Of a DNA stretch of 64,000 nt, positions 34,809 to 43,700 are shown one piece after another (the stretch's first letter is position 1; each line of letters opens with the position of its first letter). The stretch is from Paenalicyclobacillus cellulosilyticus (GTDB lineage Bacteria > Bacillota > Bacilli > Alicyclobacillales > Alicyclobacillaceae). The position numbers and the translations under genes are program-made. Below the pieces are notes generated by a model. It saw nothing but the letters and a program-made list of their open reading frames with translations, was not told where the DNA came from and made no database searches. The stretch is taken from positions 1 to 64,000 of the forward strand of contig NZ_BMOY01000005.1 of the NCBI RefSeq assembly GCF_014647315.1. Direction: 5' to 3'.

Positions 34809-37800
34809 TCAGTTGACGGCGAGTGCGCCTGCGCGCGCCTCCTCGCGCCGCGCACGCCGGTGCAAGAGCTCGTACATCACCGGGACGATGCAAAGGGTCA
34901 GCACGGTCGAGCTGACCAATCCGCCGATGACGACCACCGCCAGACCTTGCGAGATGAGCACGCCTTCCGACGCCCCGAACGCGAGCGGCAGGAGGGCGCA
35001 GATGGTGGCGATGGCGGTCATCAGGATGGGACGCAGGCGGACCGTGCTCGCTTCGAGCAGCGCCTGGCGCACGCCGAGGCCGCGCTGGCGCAACTGTTCG
35101 ACGCGGCTGACGAGGACGATGGCGTTCGTGACGACGATGCCCATCAGCATCAGGATGCCGATGAGCGACGAGACGCTGACGGGTTGGCGGGCCAACACGG
35201 TGCCGAAGAACGCGCCGATGAGCGCCACCGGCATCGCGAACAGAATGGCGAACGGCGCCGACCATTCGCCGAACGAGAGCAGCATCACGAAGTACACCAT
35301 GGCCGCGGCGACGAGGATGGCCTCGACGAGCTGACGGAAGCTGTCGCGCTGTTGCTGGTTGGCGGCCGACGGTCCGACGTGGACGCCCGGCGGCAGCGCG
35401 AGACGGTGGATGGCTGCTATGGCGACGCGGGCGACGCGCGCGGTATCGGCCACCGTGTAGTCGGCCGTGACTTCGGCGTACGGTTCTCCGTCCAGGTGCA
35501 GGACCGAAGTCGGAGTGGGCAGCGAGCTTACCCTGGCCACGTCGGCCAAGCGCACCGTGGTGCCATCGGGAGCCTGGAGGGTCAGGTCGCGCAGACTGGC
35601 GAGGCGCGAAGGGCCGTCTGGCGGCGGCAGGACGACGACGTCGTACGCAGAACCGCGGATGGTGAGCGAAGCGACGTCCTGCGCTGCCACAGCGTCCCGC
35701 ACCGCGAGATAGATCTGCTGCGCGGTCAGTTGGTGGCGTGCCGCCGCGGACAAATCGGGCACCACCTCGATCTGCGGCTGGGTCTGCGACAGGTTGCTCG
35801 CCACGTTGGCCAAACCCGGGACGGTGCGCAAGCGGGTGACGACGCGATCTGCCGCCTGCCGCACCGCGTCCGGGTTGTCGCCGGTGACGACCCAATCCAG
35901 GTTGGTGTCCGCACCTCCGGTCGCCATCGTCCGCACCTGGATGTCCGCGCCCCCCTTTGTGAGCGGCTGCAACCGCTGGCGCAACCGGGCTGCGTACACG
36001 GACGGATCGGTCCGGTCGTCGAGGCGGACGCTCACGGTGGCCTGGTTGGTGGCAGCGAGCATGTTGAAGCGGTTCACGCCTTGGCCGACGGCGGTGTTGA
36101 CCAGCGTGACGCCGTGCGCGGCGACCGCCGCCTGTTCCACCTGCCGCGCCAGCCGCTCCGTTTCGGCGAGCGGTGTCCCGGCAGGCAAGCGGACGGAGAT
36201 GACGGCGAACCGCTCCGCGGAATTGGGCAGGAACGTGCTGCCCACCAGCGGCAACACCGCAATGGAAGCCACGAGCGCCACGGCGGCGATGGCGAGGACC
36301 GCCGCTTTGTGGTCGAGGCACCAGGCGAGCGCCCGCTGATAGCGGATGGCCCACGGCCGCAGGGTGGTTTGCGGCTCAACCTGCGATCCGCGCGGCCCGC
36401 GGCCGACCATGAGCCACACCGCCAGCATCGGCACCACCGTCAAGGCCACCAGGAGCGAGGAGAGCAGGGCGCAGACCACCGTGATGGCGAACGGGAAAAA
36501 GATCTTTCCCACCATGCCGCTCACCAGCCCAAGAGGCAGGAACACCGCCACGGTCGTCAGCGTGGAGCTGATGATGGCCGTGCCCACCTCGTGCGTGGCG
36601 CGCAACACCAGCTCCTGCCCCCCGCCTTCTCCTCGCCGCCATGTCCGGTAGATGTTTTCGATCACGACGATGCTGTCGTCCACCACCCGGCCGGTGGCGA
36701 CGGCGAGGCCCCCCAGCGTCATGATATTCAGGGTGATGCCGAGGCGGTGGATCAGGATGAGCGACGTCAGGATGGACAGCGGGATGGAGACCACCGCGAT
36801 GAGGGTGGTCAAGCCGTGGCGCAAAAACAGCAGGATGACCATCACGGCGAACACCGCTCCGAGCGCCGCCTCCCGCAGCAATCCGTGCACCGAAGCCTGG
36901 ATCATCTGGGACGCGTCGAACAGCGGCAAGACCTGCACGCCGTGAACGCCGCGCACGAGTTGCGCGACCTTTGCCTGGACAGCGCGCGCGACGTCGACCG
37001 TATTGGCGTCCTCCGCTTTGGTGACGGTGACGAGGATGCTGGGACGTCCGTCGGTGCGGTTGATGGACGCTTGCGGCGGCGGCCCGATGGTCACGTCCGC
37101 CACATCGGCGAGCCGGATGAAGCGCGGCGCGGACGGTGCGCCATCCGGGGTTCCGGATGCGGTTGCGCGCGTGCCGTGGGACCCCGCTCGGCCACCCGCC
37201 GCACCGCCTAAGTCCGCCGTCTCTGCGGACAGACGGTCGAGTTGCGCACCGATCTGTGCTTCCGCCTGGCGCAGCGCCGCCACCTGCTGCCGCAGCTTGG
37301 CGATGGCCTGCGGATCCTGGGGTCCGGCGGGTGAACCCTCCGCCTCTGCGAGCGCGATCTCGGCGCCGAGGCGTTGTCCTTGCACCGCGAGGAGCTGGCG
37401 CACGAGCTTGTTCTCGGCGGCGAGGATGGCGACCGCCTGGCCCGTCCGGCGCACGGCGTCGGCTTCGGACGACAAAGCGGCCGACAACGCGGCGGCCGGG
37501 TTGGCGGGCAGCGGGATCGGCAGGTTCCGCACATCCGCGAGGCTGTGCAGTTGGGTCGCCACCTGCACGGGCTGCACCTTCCCGTCGATGGTGGCGCTGC
37601 CGGCAGGCAGGTCGGTCTCTGCCGCGGTGACGGCCTGCAGCACCTGCTCCTCGGACAGGTGGTACTTCGCAAGGTCTGCCGGCCGGAACGCGATGCGGAT
37701 GACGTCGGGATCGGCACCCATCGCTGAGGCGTTCGCGACACCAGAGACCCCTTGCAAAGCCGGGAGCAGGGTATCGTTCACGAACCGCTTGGGCGCCCCG

Positions 37801-38246
37801 TCGCCCATCTTGCCGGCGACGACCGCGTATTCGAGGACCGGCTGGCTGTTGAACGAGAAGGACTGGACATTCGGGTGACCGGCGTTGTCCGGCAGCCGCA
37901 CTTGGTCCAGCCGTTCCCTGACCTTCGCCTCCACCGCCGTGAGGTCGGCGTCCATATTGAGCGCAAGCTCTATCTGGGAGACGTTGGCCAAGGAGGTGGA
38001 CGAGATGCTGTCGACGCCCGGAACACCGCGCAAGGCCTGCTCCAGGGGCGAGGTGACGTCAGCGGCCACCTGACGGGGGGAAGCGCCAGGATAGGTGGTC
38101 GTGATGGACAGGACAGGTACGGAGATGTCCGGCATCAGCTCCTCTTTGAGCTGGAAGGCGGAGAGGATGCCGGCGATGCAGGTGATGGCCGCCAGGATGG
38201 AGACGGCGACGGGATTGCGGAGGGCAAAGCGGGTCAACCATGGCAC
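34809..38246 (-). CDS. RND family efflux permease (AcrB/SwrC-like)
   Basis: A 1145-residue inner-membrane proton-driven exporter. It has the duplicated RND layout of a helix, large extracellular porter domain and six-helix block in each half; GVPGVDSISSTS, LTTLIAVVSIPLSIL and GGLAVATGRVVDDSIVVIENIYR are typical blocks, the last holding the conserved intramembrane Asp residues. An insertion of about 115 residues (positions 37115-37510 region) between LPIPLP and RFIRLADVADV includes a charged coiled-coil and a Gly-rich stretch. No adaptor or outer-membrane gene is adjacent, as is usual for SwrC/YerP in Firmicutes. GTG at 38246 follows GGGAGGAGG. Confidence 0.92.
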   Translation of the reverse strand: MPWLTRFALRNPVAVSILAAITCIAGILSAFQLKEELMPDISVPVLSITTTYPGASPRQVAADVTSPLEQALRGVPGVDSISSTSLANVSQIELALNMDADLTAVEAKVRERLDQVRLPDNAGHPNVQSFSFNSQPVLEYAVVAGKMGDGAPKRFVNDTLLPALQGVSGVANASAMGADPDVIRIAFRPADLAKYHLSEEQVLQAVTAAETDLPAGSATIDGKVQPVQVATQLHSLADVRNLPIPLPANPAAALSAALSSEADAVRRTGQAVAILAAENKLVRQLLAVQGQRLGAEIALAEAEGSPAGPQDPQAIAKLRQQVAALRQAEAQIGAQLDRLSAETADLGGAAGGRAGSHGTRATASGTPDGAPSAPRFIRLADVADVTIGPPPQASINRTDGRPSILVTVTKAEDANTVDVARAVQAKVAQLVRGVHGVQVLPLFDASQMIQASVHGLLREAALGAVFAVMVILLFLRHGLTTLIAVVSIPLSILTSLILIHRLGITLNIMTLGGLAVATGRVVDDSIVVIENIYRTWRRGEGGGQELVLRATHEVGTAIISSTLTTVAVFLPLGLVSGMVGKIFFPFAITVVCALLSSLLVALTVVPMLAVWLMVGRGPRGSQVEPQTTLRPWAIRYQRALAWCLDHKAAVLAIAAVALVASIAVLPLVGSTFLPNSAERFAVISVRLPAGTPLAETERLARQVEQAAVAAHGVTLVNTAVGQGVNRFNMLAATNQATVSVRLDDRTDPSVYAARLRQRLQPLTKGGADIQVRTMATGGADTNLDWVVTGDNPDAVRQAADRVVTRLRTVPGLANVASNLSQTQPQIEVVPDLSAAARHQLTAQQIYLAVRDAVAAQDVASLTIRGSAYDVVVLPPPDGPSRLASLRDLTLQAPDGTTVRLADVARVSSLPTPTSVLHLDGEPYAEVTADYTVADTARVARVAIAAIHRLALPPGVHVGPSAANQQQRDSFRQLVEAILVAAAMVYFVMLLSFGEWSAPFAILFAMPVALIGAFFGTVLARQPVSVSSLIGILMLMGIVVTNAIVLVSRVEQLRQRGLGVRQALLEASTVRLRPILMTAIATICALLPLAFGASEGVLISQGLAVVVIGGLVSSTVLTLCIVPVMYELLHRRARREEARAGALAVN

Positions 38247-38478
38247 GGGTGGTTTCCTCCTCCCGGGGCAGCACGGCTGCCGTGGTGACGGTGGTGCACG
38301 GCGCCGTGCAGGGTAGCGTTGGGCCGACGCGCGCAAGCGATTCGTTTAGTTGATAAAGTATAGACGGAAACCATTCTAGCGAAACGGCTGCGGGTGTGCA
38401 ATGGGCGTGCGGCGACCGCAGCGCATGCCGCGGCGGTATGCTACACTTTCGCCGAGGACGTCGAGGAGCGTGGGTGCA

Positions 38479-39069
38479 TTGCAGAGTGTGTTCTTCGCGT
38501 TGTTGCACAGGCTGCGGTCGACACCGCGCTGGAGCGGCATGATGGCGCTGCAGGCGGAGGATGTGGCGCAGCACAGTTACAGCGTGGCCGTGATTGCGCA
38601 TGCGCTGTGCGTGATTGACCGCGAGTTGTTCGGCAAGCAACCGGACGAAGCGCGGGTGGTGGCTGCGGCGCTCCTGCACGACGCATCGGAGTGCCTGCTG
38701 ACCGATGTGATCTCGCCGGTGAAAAAGTACAGCCCGGAGGTCGAGGCGGCGTTCAACCATTTGGAGAAGGTGGCGGAGCGCCAGCTGCTCAAGACGCTGC
38801 CCGAACCGCTGCAACCAGCCTACCAAGTCCTGTTTGACCGCAGCGATCCCGATGTCTTTGCGTATGTTCACGCGGCGGACAAGCTGGACGCCTTGTGCAA
38901 GTGCAAGATGGAGGTGCGGCGCGGGAACCAGGATTTCGCCATCGCGCTCGGTCAAATCGCCGCCGGGTTGGAGCAAAAGGCAGCGGAAATGCCGTGTGTG
39001 CGTTATTTCCTCGATACGTTCATCCCGGCGTTTGAGCGCAGTGTGGACGAGTACCGCTATTTGTCGTGA
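38479..39069 (+). CDS. yfbR: YfbR-like HD-domain 5'-deoxynucleotidase
   Basis: A 196-residue cytosolic HD-fold phosphohydrolase that removes phosphate from deoxynucleoside monophosphates. His32 (AQHSYSVAV), His67-Asp68 (LLHDASE) and a downstream Asp in the HAADKLDAL block fit the metal ligands of E. coli YfbR (His33, His68, Asp69, Asp137) with a one-residue offset; the length is near 199. The TTG start at 38479 has GAGGAG ten bases upstream. Confidence 0.87.
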   Translation: MQSVFFALLHRLRSTPRWSGMMALQAEDVAQHSYSVAVIAHALCVIDRELFGKQPDEARVVAAALLHDASECLLTDVISPVKKYSPEVEAAFNHLEKVAERQLLKTLPEPLQPAYQVLFDRSDPDVFAYVHAADKLDALCKCKMEVRRGNQDFAIALGQIAAGLEQKAAEMPCVRYFLDTFIPAFERSVDEYRYLS

Positions 39070-39073
39070 ACGA

Positions 39074-39117
39074 GCAGCGGGCAGGACGGGGGCTGCGCGC
39101 TCCCTCCTGCCCGCTGC
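39074..39117. terminator. Bidirectional terminator between yfbR and sodA
   Basis: A perfect 13-bp stem (39074-39086 with 39105-39117) with an 18-base loop lies between the two converging stop codons. Confidence 0.7.
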
Positions 39118-39123
39118 GCGGCT

Positions 39124-39738
39124 TCATGCTCCCTTCGCGGCTTCGTAACGGCGGGCGACCTCCGGCCAGTTGACGATGTTCCAGAACGCGGCGATGTACT
39201 CGGGCCGCCGGTTCTGGTACTTGAGGTAGTACGCATGCTCCCACACGTCGAGGCCGAGGATGGGGATCTTGCCTTCCATGTACGGGCTGTCCTGGTTCGG
39301 CGTGCTGTAGATCTCCAGCTTGCCGTTGTTCAGGACCAGCCAAGCCCAACCGCTGCCGAAACGGCCTGCCGCCGCCTTGGAGAACTCGTCTTTGAATTGC
39401 TCGAAGCTGCCGAACGTGCTTTGGATGGCGTCCGCCAACGCGCCTGTCGGCTGTCCGCCGCCGTTGGGGCTGAGGATCTCCCAGAACAGGCTGTGGTTGG
39501 CGTGTCCGCCGCCGTTGTTGCGTACCGCGGTCCGGATGGACTCCGGCACGGAATCGATGCCGCGCAGCAGGTCCTCGATGCTCTTGGCCTGCAGGTCCGG
39601 GTGACCTTCCAGCGCGGCGTTGAGGTTGTTGACGTAGGTGCCGTGGTGGCGCTGATGGTGAATCTGCATCGTCTGCTCGTCGATGTACGGTTCGAGCGCG
39701 TTATACGCATACGGAAGTGCCGGCAGTTGATGAGCCAC
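39124..39738 (-). CDS. sodA: Superoxide dismutase (Mn/Fe)
   Basis: A 204-residue cytosolic enzyme that dismutates superoxide. The metal ligands His27 ([11 protein letters not shown]), a second His in [14 protein letters not shown], and Asp and His in the [18 protein letters not shown] signature are present. The length is standard. The GTG start at 39738 is preceded by AGGAGGG. It lies 47 bases after pyrD on the same strand and may be read with it; no strong separate promoter was seen. Confidence 0.97.
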   Translation of the reverse strand: MAHQLPALPYAYNALEPYIDEQTMQIHHQRHHGTYVNNLNAALEGHPDLQAKSIEDLLRGIDSVPESIRTAVRNNGGGHANHSLFWEILSPNGGGQPTGALADAIQSTFGSFEQFKDEFSKAAAGRFGSGWAWLVLNNGKLEIYSTPNQDSPYMEGKIPILGLDVWEHAYYLKYQNRRPEYIAAFWNIVNWPEVARRYEAAKGA

Positions 39739-39785
39739 GTGGATCCCTCCTGGTCAGGGTGTCAAAAGATTGTTACCCCTTTATC

Positions 39786-40949
39786 TTAGCGAAGGGGACC
39801 GAGCTTTTCCAGTTCGCGCGCCGAGGTGCCTCCAGGGCCTTCACCCGGCGCGGCGGTCCGGCTCTTGGCCGTGTCCCTGCCGACGGCGTCGGCGAGGCTT
39901 GGCAAGCCGTCCGCAGCCAGGCGCTGTGCCAGCCCGTGCACCAGCTGCCGCACCAGTTGCGGTCCCTCGTAGATGAACGAGGTGTACACCTGCACCAGGC
40001 TTGCGCCGGCGCGGATCTTTTCATATGCGTCGTCTGCGGTGAACACTCCGCCGCAGCCGATGATAGGCACCCGGCCGCCGGTCGCCGCATACAACCAACG
40101 GATGACTTGCGTCGACCGGTCCTTGAGCGGACGGCCGCTCAGGCCGCCCGGTTCATCCCGGTGCACCGATTTCAGCGGTGGCCGCGCAACCGTCGTGTTG
40201 GTCGCGATGAACCCGTCCACGCCCGCGGCCATCAGTTGCCGCGCCAGGGACGATACAGATACCTCATCCAAATCCGGCGCCAGCTTGACCAGCACCGGCG
40301 GGCGGTGGGGCATCACCCGGCTCTTCGACGCCTCGTACAGCTCGTCGCGGCGGGCGATGACCGCGCGGACGAGCGGGATCAGCACCGCCTCGTCCTGCAG
40401 GTCGCGCAGACCTGGCGTGTTGGGGGAACTGACGTTGATGGCCACGTAATCGGCCAAGTGAAACACCGCCTCCAGGCAGGCGAGGTAATCTTGTGCCGCC
40501 TGGTCGTTCGGGGTGTCTTTGTTTTTCCCGATGTTGACGCCCACCACACCTGCGCGCCGCCGTCGCATCAGGTTGCGGCAGACCTGGGCGACGCCCGCGT
40601 TGTTGAACCCCATGCGGTTGATGATGGCCTGGTCCTCAAGCAGGCGGAACAGCCGCGGGCGCGGGTTGCCCGGCTGTGGCCGCGGCGTGACGGTTCCGAC
40701 CTCCACGAAGGAGAACCCGCAGTCGAACAGGCCGTTGACCGCAATCCCGTCCTTGTCCAGCCCGGCGGCCAACCCGAGGGGGTGCGGGAAACGGCGCCCG
40801 AACACCGTCTGCTGCAGGGAAGCGGGCGGCGACACCGGCGGGGCCAACAACCGGACGGCGCCGGGCACCGCCGCCAGCGCATGCAGCACGAGGCGGTGGG
40901 CGAGTTCCGGATCGAGGCGAAACAAGGCAGAGCGAACCAGCGGGTACAT
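39786..40949 (-). CDS. pyrD: Dihydroorotate dehydrogenase, quinone-dependent (class 2)
   Basis: A 387-residue membrane-associated flavoprotein that oxidises dihydroorotate to orotate in pyrimidine synthesis. The class 2 pattern is shown by the amphipathic N-terminus (MYPLVRSALFRLDPELAHRL), GLAAGLDKDG, NVSSPNTPGLRDLQ with the catalytic Ser, and IGCGGVFTADDAYEKIRAGASLVQVYTSFIY. Many Firmicutes use the NAD-linked class 1B enzyme instead, so class 2 is a useful lineage marker. GGAGGG precedes the ATG. A ~30-residue tail is variable. Confidence 0.95.
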   Translation of the reverse strand: MYPLVRSALFRLDPELAHRLVLHALAAVPGAVRLLAPPVSPPASLQQTVFGRRFPHPLGLAAGLDKDGIAVNGLFDCGFSFVEVGTVTPRPQPGNPRPRLFRLLEDQAIINRMGFNNAGVAQVCRNLMRRRRAGVVGVNIGKNKDTPNDQAAQDYLACLEAVFHLADYVAINVSSPNTPGLRDLQDEAVLIPLVRAVIARRDELYEASKSRVMPHRPPVLVKLAPDLDEVSVSSLARQLMAAGVDGFIATNTTVARPPLKSVHRDEPGGLSGRPLKDRSTQVIRWLYAATGGRVPIIGCGGVFTADDAYEKIRAGASLVQVYTSFIYEGPQLVRQLVHGLAQRLAADGLPSLADAVGRDTAKSRTAAPGEGPGGTSARELEKLGPLR

Positions 40950-41160
40950 GTCATCCCTCCGTTCCCAGTGTACCACGCGGGCGCCGGCACGTTTCAACTT
41001 CCCCAGGCACCGGTACGGCGCGGGACCTCGCGCCGGATACGGACGGGCCATGGTGGGCCATGGATGTGACGGGTGTCACGCCGGACGCGGGCGTGCGGGT
41101 GTTATCATAAAAACCAATGGGATGCTCCCGGAACAAGCGTGTGGGCAGGAGGCAAGGGGT

Positions 41161-41442
41161 GTGACGACGAGATTCAGTTTGGCGGAATTGGCGGAGATGC
41201 TGCGCGTGCCGGTCGATGTGGTGCGCGCGGCGGTCGATGACCTGGCGGCCCGCGGCGAGCTCACGGCCGAGTCGTTTACGTTCGCCGGGAGGAACTGGCG
41301 TATTGCCCCGAGCGATGTGAAGCGGATTCAAGACCACATCGCCGAAGGCGTGCGGCGCGGCGTCATTCAGATCACGCCGCCGAAGCGCCGGGTCCTGCGC
41401 AAGGTGGTGGTCGGGCGGGAAGACCCGCCTTCGCAAGCGTAG
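41161..41442 (+). CDS. Small helix-turn-helix-like protein
   Basis: A 93-residue protein of unknown function. Residues about 5-45 (FSLAELAEMLRVPVDVVRAAVDDLAARGEL) look like a winged helix-turn-helix, and a basic tail follows (PPKRRVLRKVV). GGAGG lies eight bases before the GTG at 41161. It may bind DNA; no target is evident. Confidence 0.6.
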   Translation: MTTRFSLAELAEMLRVPVDVVRAAVDDLAARGELTAESFTFAGRNWRIAPSDVKRIQDHIAEGVRRGVIQITPPKRRVLRKVVVGREDPPSQA

Positions 41443-41537
41443 TGCGCGCGTTCGCTGATGCTTTCCGCCGCCTTGGCACACAATGAGGATGAAGCGTCTT
41501 CCTGCATGAACGAGGCGCGGGGAAGGGGATGGGTCCT

Positions 41538-42662
41538 GTGGTCATCGGGGTGCCCAAGGAACGGAAAGACAGCGAGCACAGGGTGGCCCTCACGCCGGCA
41601 GGCGTCCATCAATTGGTGCAAGCCGGCCATCGGGTCGTGTTGGAGGCGGGCGCGGGCCAAGGCAGCGGCTTTGCGGATGCGGATTACGCGGCTGCCGGCG
41701 GCGAGGTGGTTGCCAGCGCGGACGAGGTCTGGCAACGCGCGACGATGGTGATGAAGGTCAAGGAGCCGGAGCCGGAAGAGTACGGGTATTTTCGGCCAGG
41801 GTTGGTGTTGTTCACGTACTTGCACCTGGCGGCGGTGCCCGCCCTCGCCAAGGCGCTCCTCGCTGCCGGGGTGACCGCCATCGCGTACGAGACGGTGCAA
41901 CTCGCCGACGGCAGCCTGCCGCTGTTGTCGCCGATGAGCGAGATCGCGGGACGGATGTCCATCCAGATTGCGGCGCACTTTTTGGAGAAGGCGCACGGCG
42001 GCCGCGGCGAACTCTTGGGCGGGGTGCCGGGCGTGCCGCCGGCCCGGGTCGTGGTGGTCGGCGGCGGCATGGTGGGGATGAACGCCGCCCGCATCGCCGT
42101 CGGCCTCGGGGCGCAGGTGACGGTGCTGGACACGAACCTCGCCCGCCTGCGAGAATTGGATCAGATGTTCGGCGGCCGCGTGCGCACCGTCATGTCCAAC
42201 CCGTACAACCTCCGGGCGGAGATCGCGGGGTGCGACGTGCTGGTGGGCGCCGTGCTCGTGCCCGGGGCGCGGGCGCCGAAGATCGTCACCACCGACATGG
42301 TGGCCGGCATGAACCCGGGCGGCGTCGTGGTGGACGTGGCCATCGACCAGGGCGGGTCCATCGAGACCATCGATCACGTCACGACCCACTCCCGCCCGGT
42401 GTATGAGCGGTGCGGCGTGCTGCACTACGCGGTGGCGAACATCCCGGGCGCTGTACCGCGGACGGCGACGTTGGCCCTCACCCACGTCACGGTGCCGTAC
42501 GCGCTTTGTTTGGCGAACCTCGGGGTGGAAGCGGCCGCGCGGCGCGATCCGGCGCTCGCCAAAGGGATCAACACCATGCGCGGCCGGGTGACCAACGAAG
42601 CGGTGGCCCGTTCGCTCGGCCTGCCGTACACACCGTGGACGGAGGTCGTCGACGCGGGCTGA
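41538..42662 (+). CDS. ald: Alanine dehydrogenase
   Basis: A 374-residue enzyme that interconverts L-alanine and pyruvate with NAD. VIGVPKERKDSEHRVALTP opens the family N-terminus, KVKEPEPEEY and LFTYLHLA hold catalytic Lys and His regions, and VVVVGGGMVGMNAA near residue 172 is the nucleotide-binding motif. The GTG at 41538 aligns with the Bacillus MIIGVPKE start, whereas the ATG at 41529 overlaps the ribosome site. In sporeformers it supports use of alanine during sporulation and growth. Confidence 0.96.
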   Translation: MVIGVPKERKDSEHRVALTPAGVHQLVQAGHRVVLEAGAGQGSGFADADYAAAGGEVVASADEVWQRATMVMKVKEPEPEEYGYFRPGLVLFTYLHLAAVPALAKALLAAGVTAIAYETVQLADGSLPLLSPMSEIAGRMSIQIAAHFLEKAHGGRGELLGGVPGVPPARVVVVGGGMVGMNAARIAVGLGAQVTVLDTNLARLRELDQMFGGRVRTVMSNPYNLRAEIAGCDVLVGAVLVPGARAPKIVTTDMVAGMNPGGVVVDVAIDQGGSIETIDHVTTHSRPVYERCGVLHYAVANIPGAVPRTATLALTHVTVPYALCLANLGVEAAARRDPALAKGINTMRGRVTNEAVARSLGLPYTPWTEVVDAG

Positions 42663-42685
42663 CGGGAGAGGGAGGAGAAACCAGG

Positions 42686-43072
42686 ATGCCAAGGGGAGGT
42701 ACGTGGCTCGCGCTCGCCGGGGCGGCCGTCCTGTCGGCAGGATGCGGCGCCCAGGGCGGGGGCGGGACACCCGCGGACCAGGTGCCGAAAGACGCGCAGG
42801 TGGTGCACGTGACCGCGACCGATTGGAAATGGCAACTCGACCGCACCTCGGTTCAGGCTGGCCGGCCGGTCGATTTTGTCGTACAGTCGAAGGAGGGGAC
42901 CCACGGGTTCTCCATCGTCGGGACCAACATCAGCCAAGCGGTGACGGCGGGCGACGCCCCGGTGCACGTGGTGTGGACACCGGAGCATCCTGGCCGTTAC
43001 GTCATCCGCTGCGACATTTTCTGCGGTGCCGGCCACGACGATATGTTTACGTCCATCACCGTCACGCCGTAA
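42686..43072 (+). CDS. Lipoprotein with stand-alone CuA (cytochrome oxidase subunit II-like) cupredoxin domain
   Basis: A 128-residue exported protein. Residues 1-20 form a lipoprotein signal with lipobox LSAGC (Cys20). The mature part is a single cupredoxin domain: His73, Cys109, Cys113, His117 and Met120 reproduce the CuA binding pattern, with Ile111 at the place of the Glu that contributes only its backbone oxygen. The two membrane helices of real subunit II are absent. It could carry electrons or copper at the membrane surface. GGGAGG precedes the ATG; ald ends 24 bases earlier. Confidence 0.8.
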   Translation: MPRGGTWLALAGAAVLSAGCGAQGGGGTPADQVPKDAQVVHVTATDWKWQLDRTSVQAGRPVDFVVQSKEGTHGFSIVGTNISQAVTAGDAPVHVVWTPEHPGRYVIRCDIFCGAGHDDMFTSITVTP

Positions 43073-43115
43073 TGTCCAAGGTCATGTCCAGGGTGCCGAA
43101 AGGAGGCGTCGTGCC

Positions 43116-43421
43116 ATGGTGACGGAAGAGCAAGTCCGCGCTGTATTGACCGATGTCCTGGACCCGGAGATCCAGATTGACATCGTCAACCTGGGGATGG
43201 TGTACGGAATCGACATCTCCGAGGACGGCAAAAAGGTCAAGGTCACGATGACGTTGACCACGATGGGTTGTCCGGCGTACGATTTTTTGCGGGACCAGAT
43301 CGTCGAAAAGGTGAAGCAGCTCGGGGTCGAGGACGTCGAGGTCGAATTGACCTTCGATCCCCCGTGGAACAAGGACATGATGTCGGAAGAGGCCAAACTG
43401 GTCTTCCGCTACCTGTTCTGA
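43116..43421 (+). CDS. sufT: MIP18/DUF59 family Fe-S assembly protein, SufT-like
   Basis: A 101-residue protein. DVLDPEIQIDIVNLGMVYGI (residues 13-32) is the conserved DPE block and MTLTTMGCPAYDF near 49-61 holds the conserved Cys. Such proteins assist maturation of iron-sulfur proteins; those in the suf neighbourhood are called SufT. AAAGGAGG precedes the ATG. The sufC gene begins 280 bases downstream after an apparent promoter. Confidence 0.87.
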   Translation: MVTEEQVRAVLTDVLDPEIQIDIVNLGMVYGIDISEDGKKVKVTMTLTTMGCPAYDFLRDQIVEKVKQLGVEDVEVELTFDPPWNKDMMSEEAKLVFRYLF

Positions 43422-43536
43422 ACGAGATTTCCGTCATGGCGCGCGGCTTGGCGGGTCAGCCTGAGGGCAGGCGGTCTGTCCGGGATGCGTTGGACGCGTC
43501 CGGGATTCCGCCTTTCGGCTGCACCGCGGGCCGCGT

Positions 43537-43593
43537 TTGCATTTTCCACAGAGTGTGGTAATGTTATACCTGAAAACATGACTCCAAAAGTCA
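43537..43593 (+). promoter_or_regulatory. Candidate suf promoter and IscR-type palindrome
   Basis: A modest TTGCAT (43537-43542), a 16-base spacer and TAATGT (43559-43564) are followed by TGACT-CCAAA-AGTCA (43579-43593). GACT-N5-AGTC is the core of type 1 IscR sites in proteobacteria (from memory). The regulator gene at the end of the cluster is IscR-like. Confidence 0.5.
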
Positions 43594-43700
43594 ACTTTAC
43601 CGGTGGCCGGCGACGGCCCTGGGTGCGGCCGGACAGAGAACTTCCGGACACCGTACCGTACGAGCGCATCCGGACAGGGAACGGAGAGGTTGATGCCGAT

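Noticed and set aside
34791-37211. 806-residue open frame antisense to the RND permease
   Set aside because: Composition is His/Arg/Asp-rich, as expected for the complement of a high-GC gene; no ribosome site or recognisable family.
40950-41160. Promoter for the small helix-turn-helix gene or pyrD
   Set aside because: TATCAT/TATGAT-like -10 sequences exist on both strands but no acceptable -35 element was found.
43485-43700. N-terminal extension of SufC
   Set aside because: The residues are not SufC-like, no ribosome site supports a start there, and the region holds promoter-like elements.
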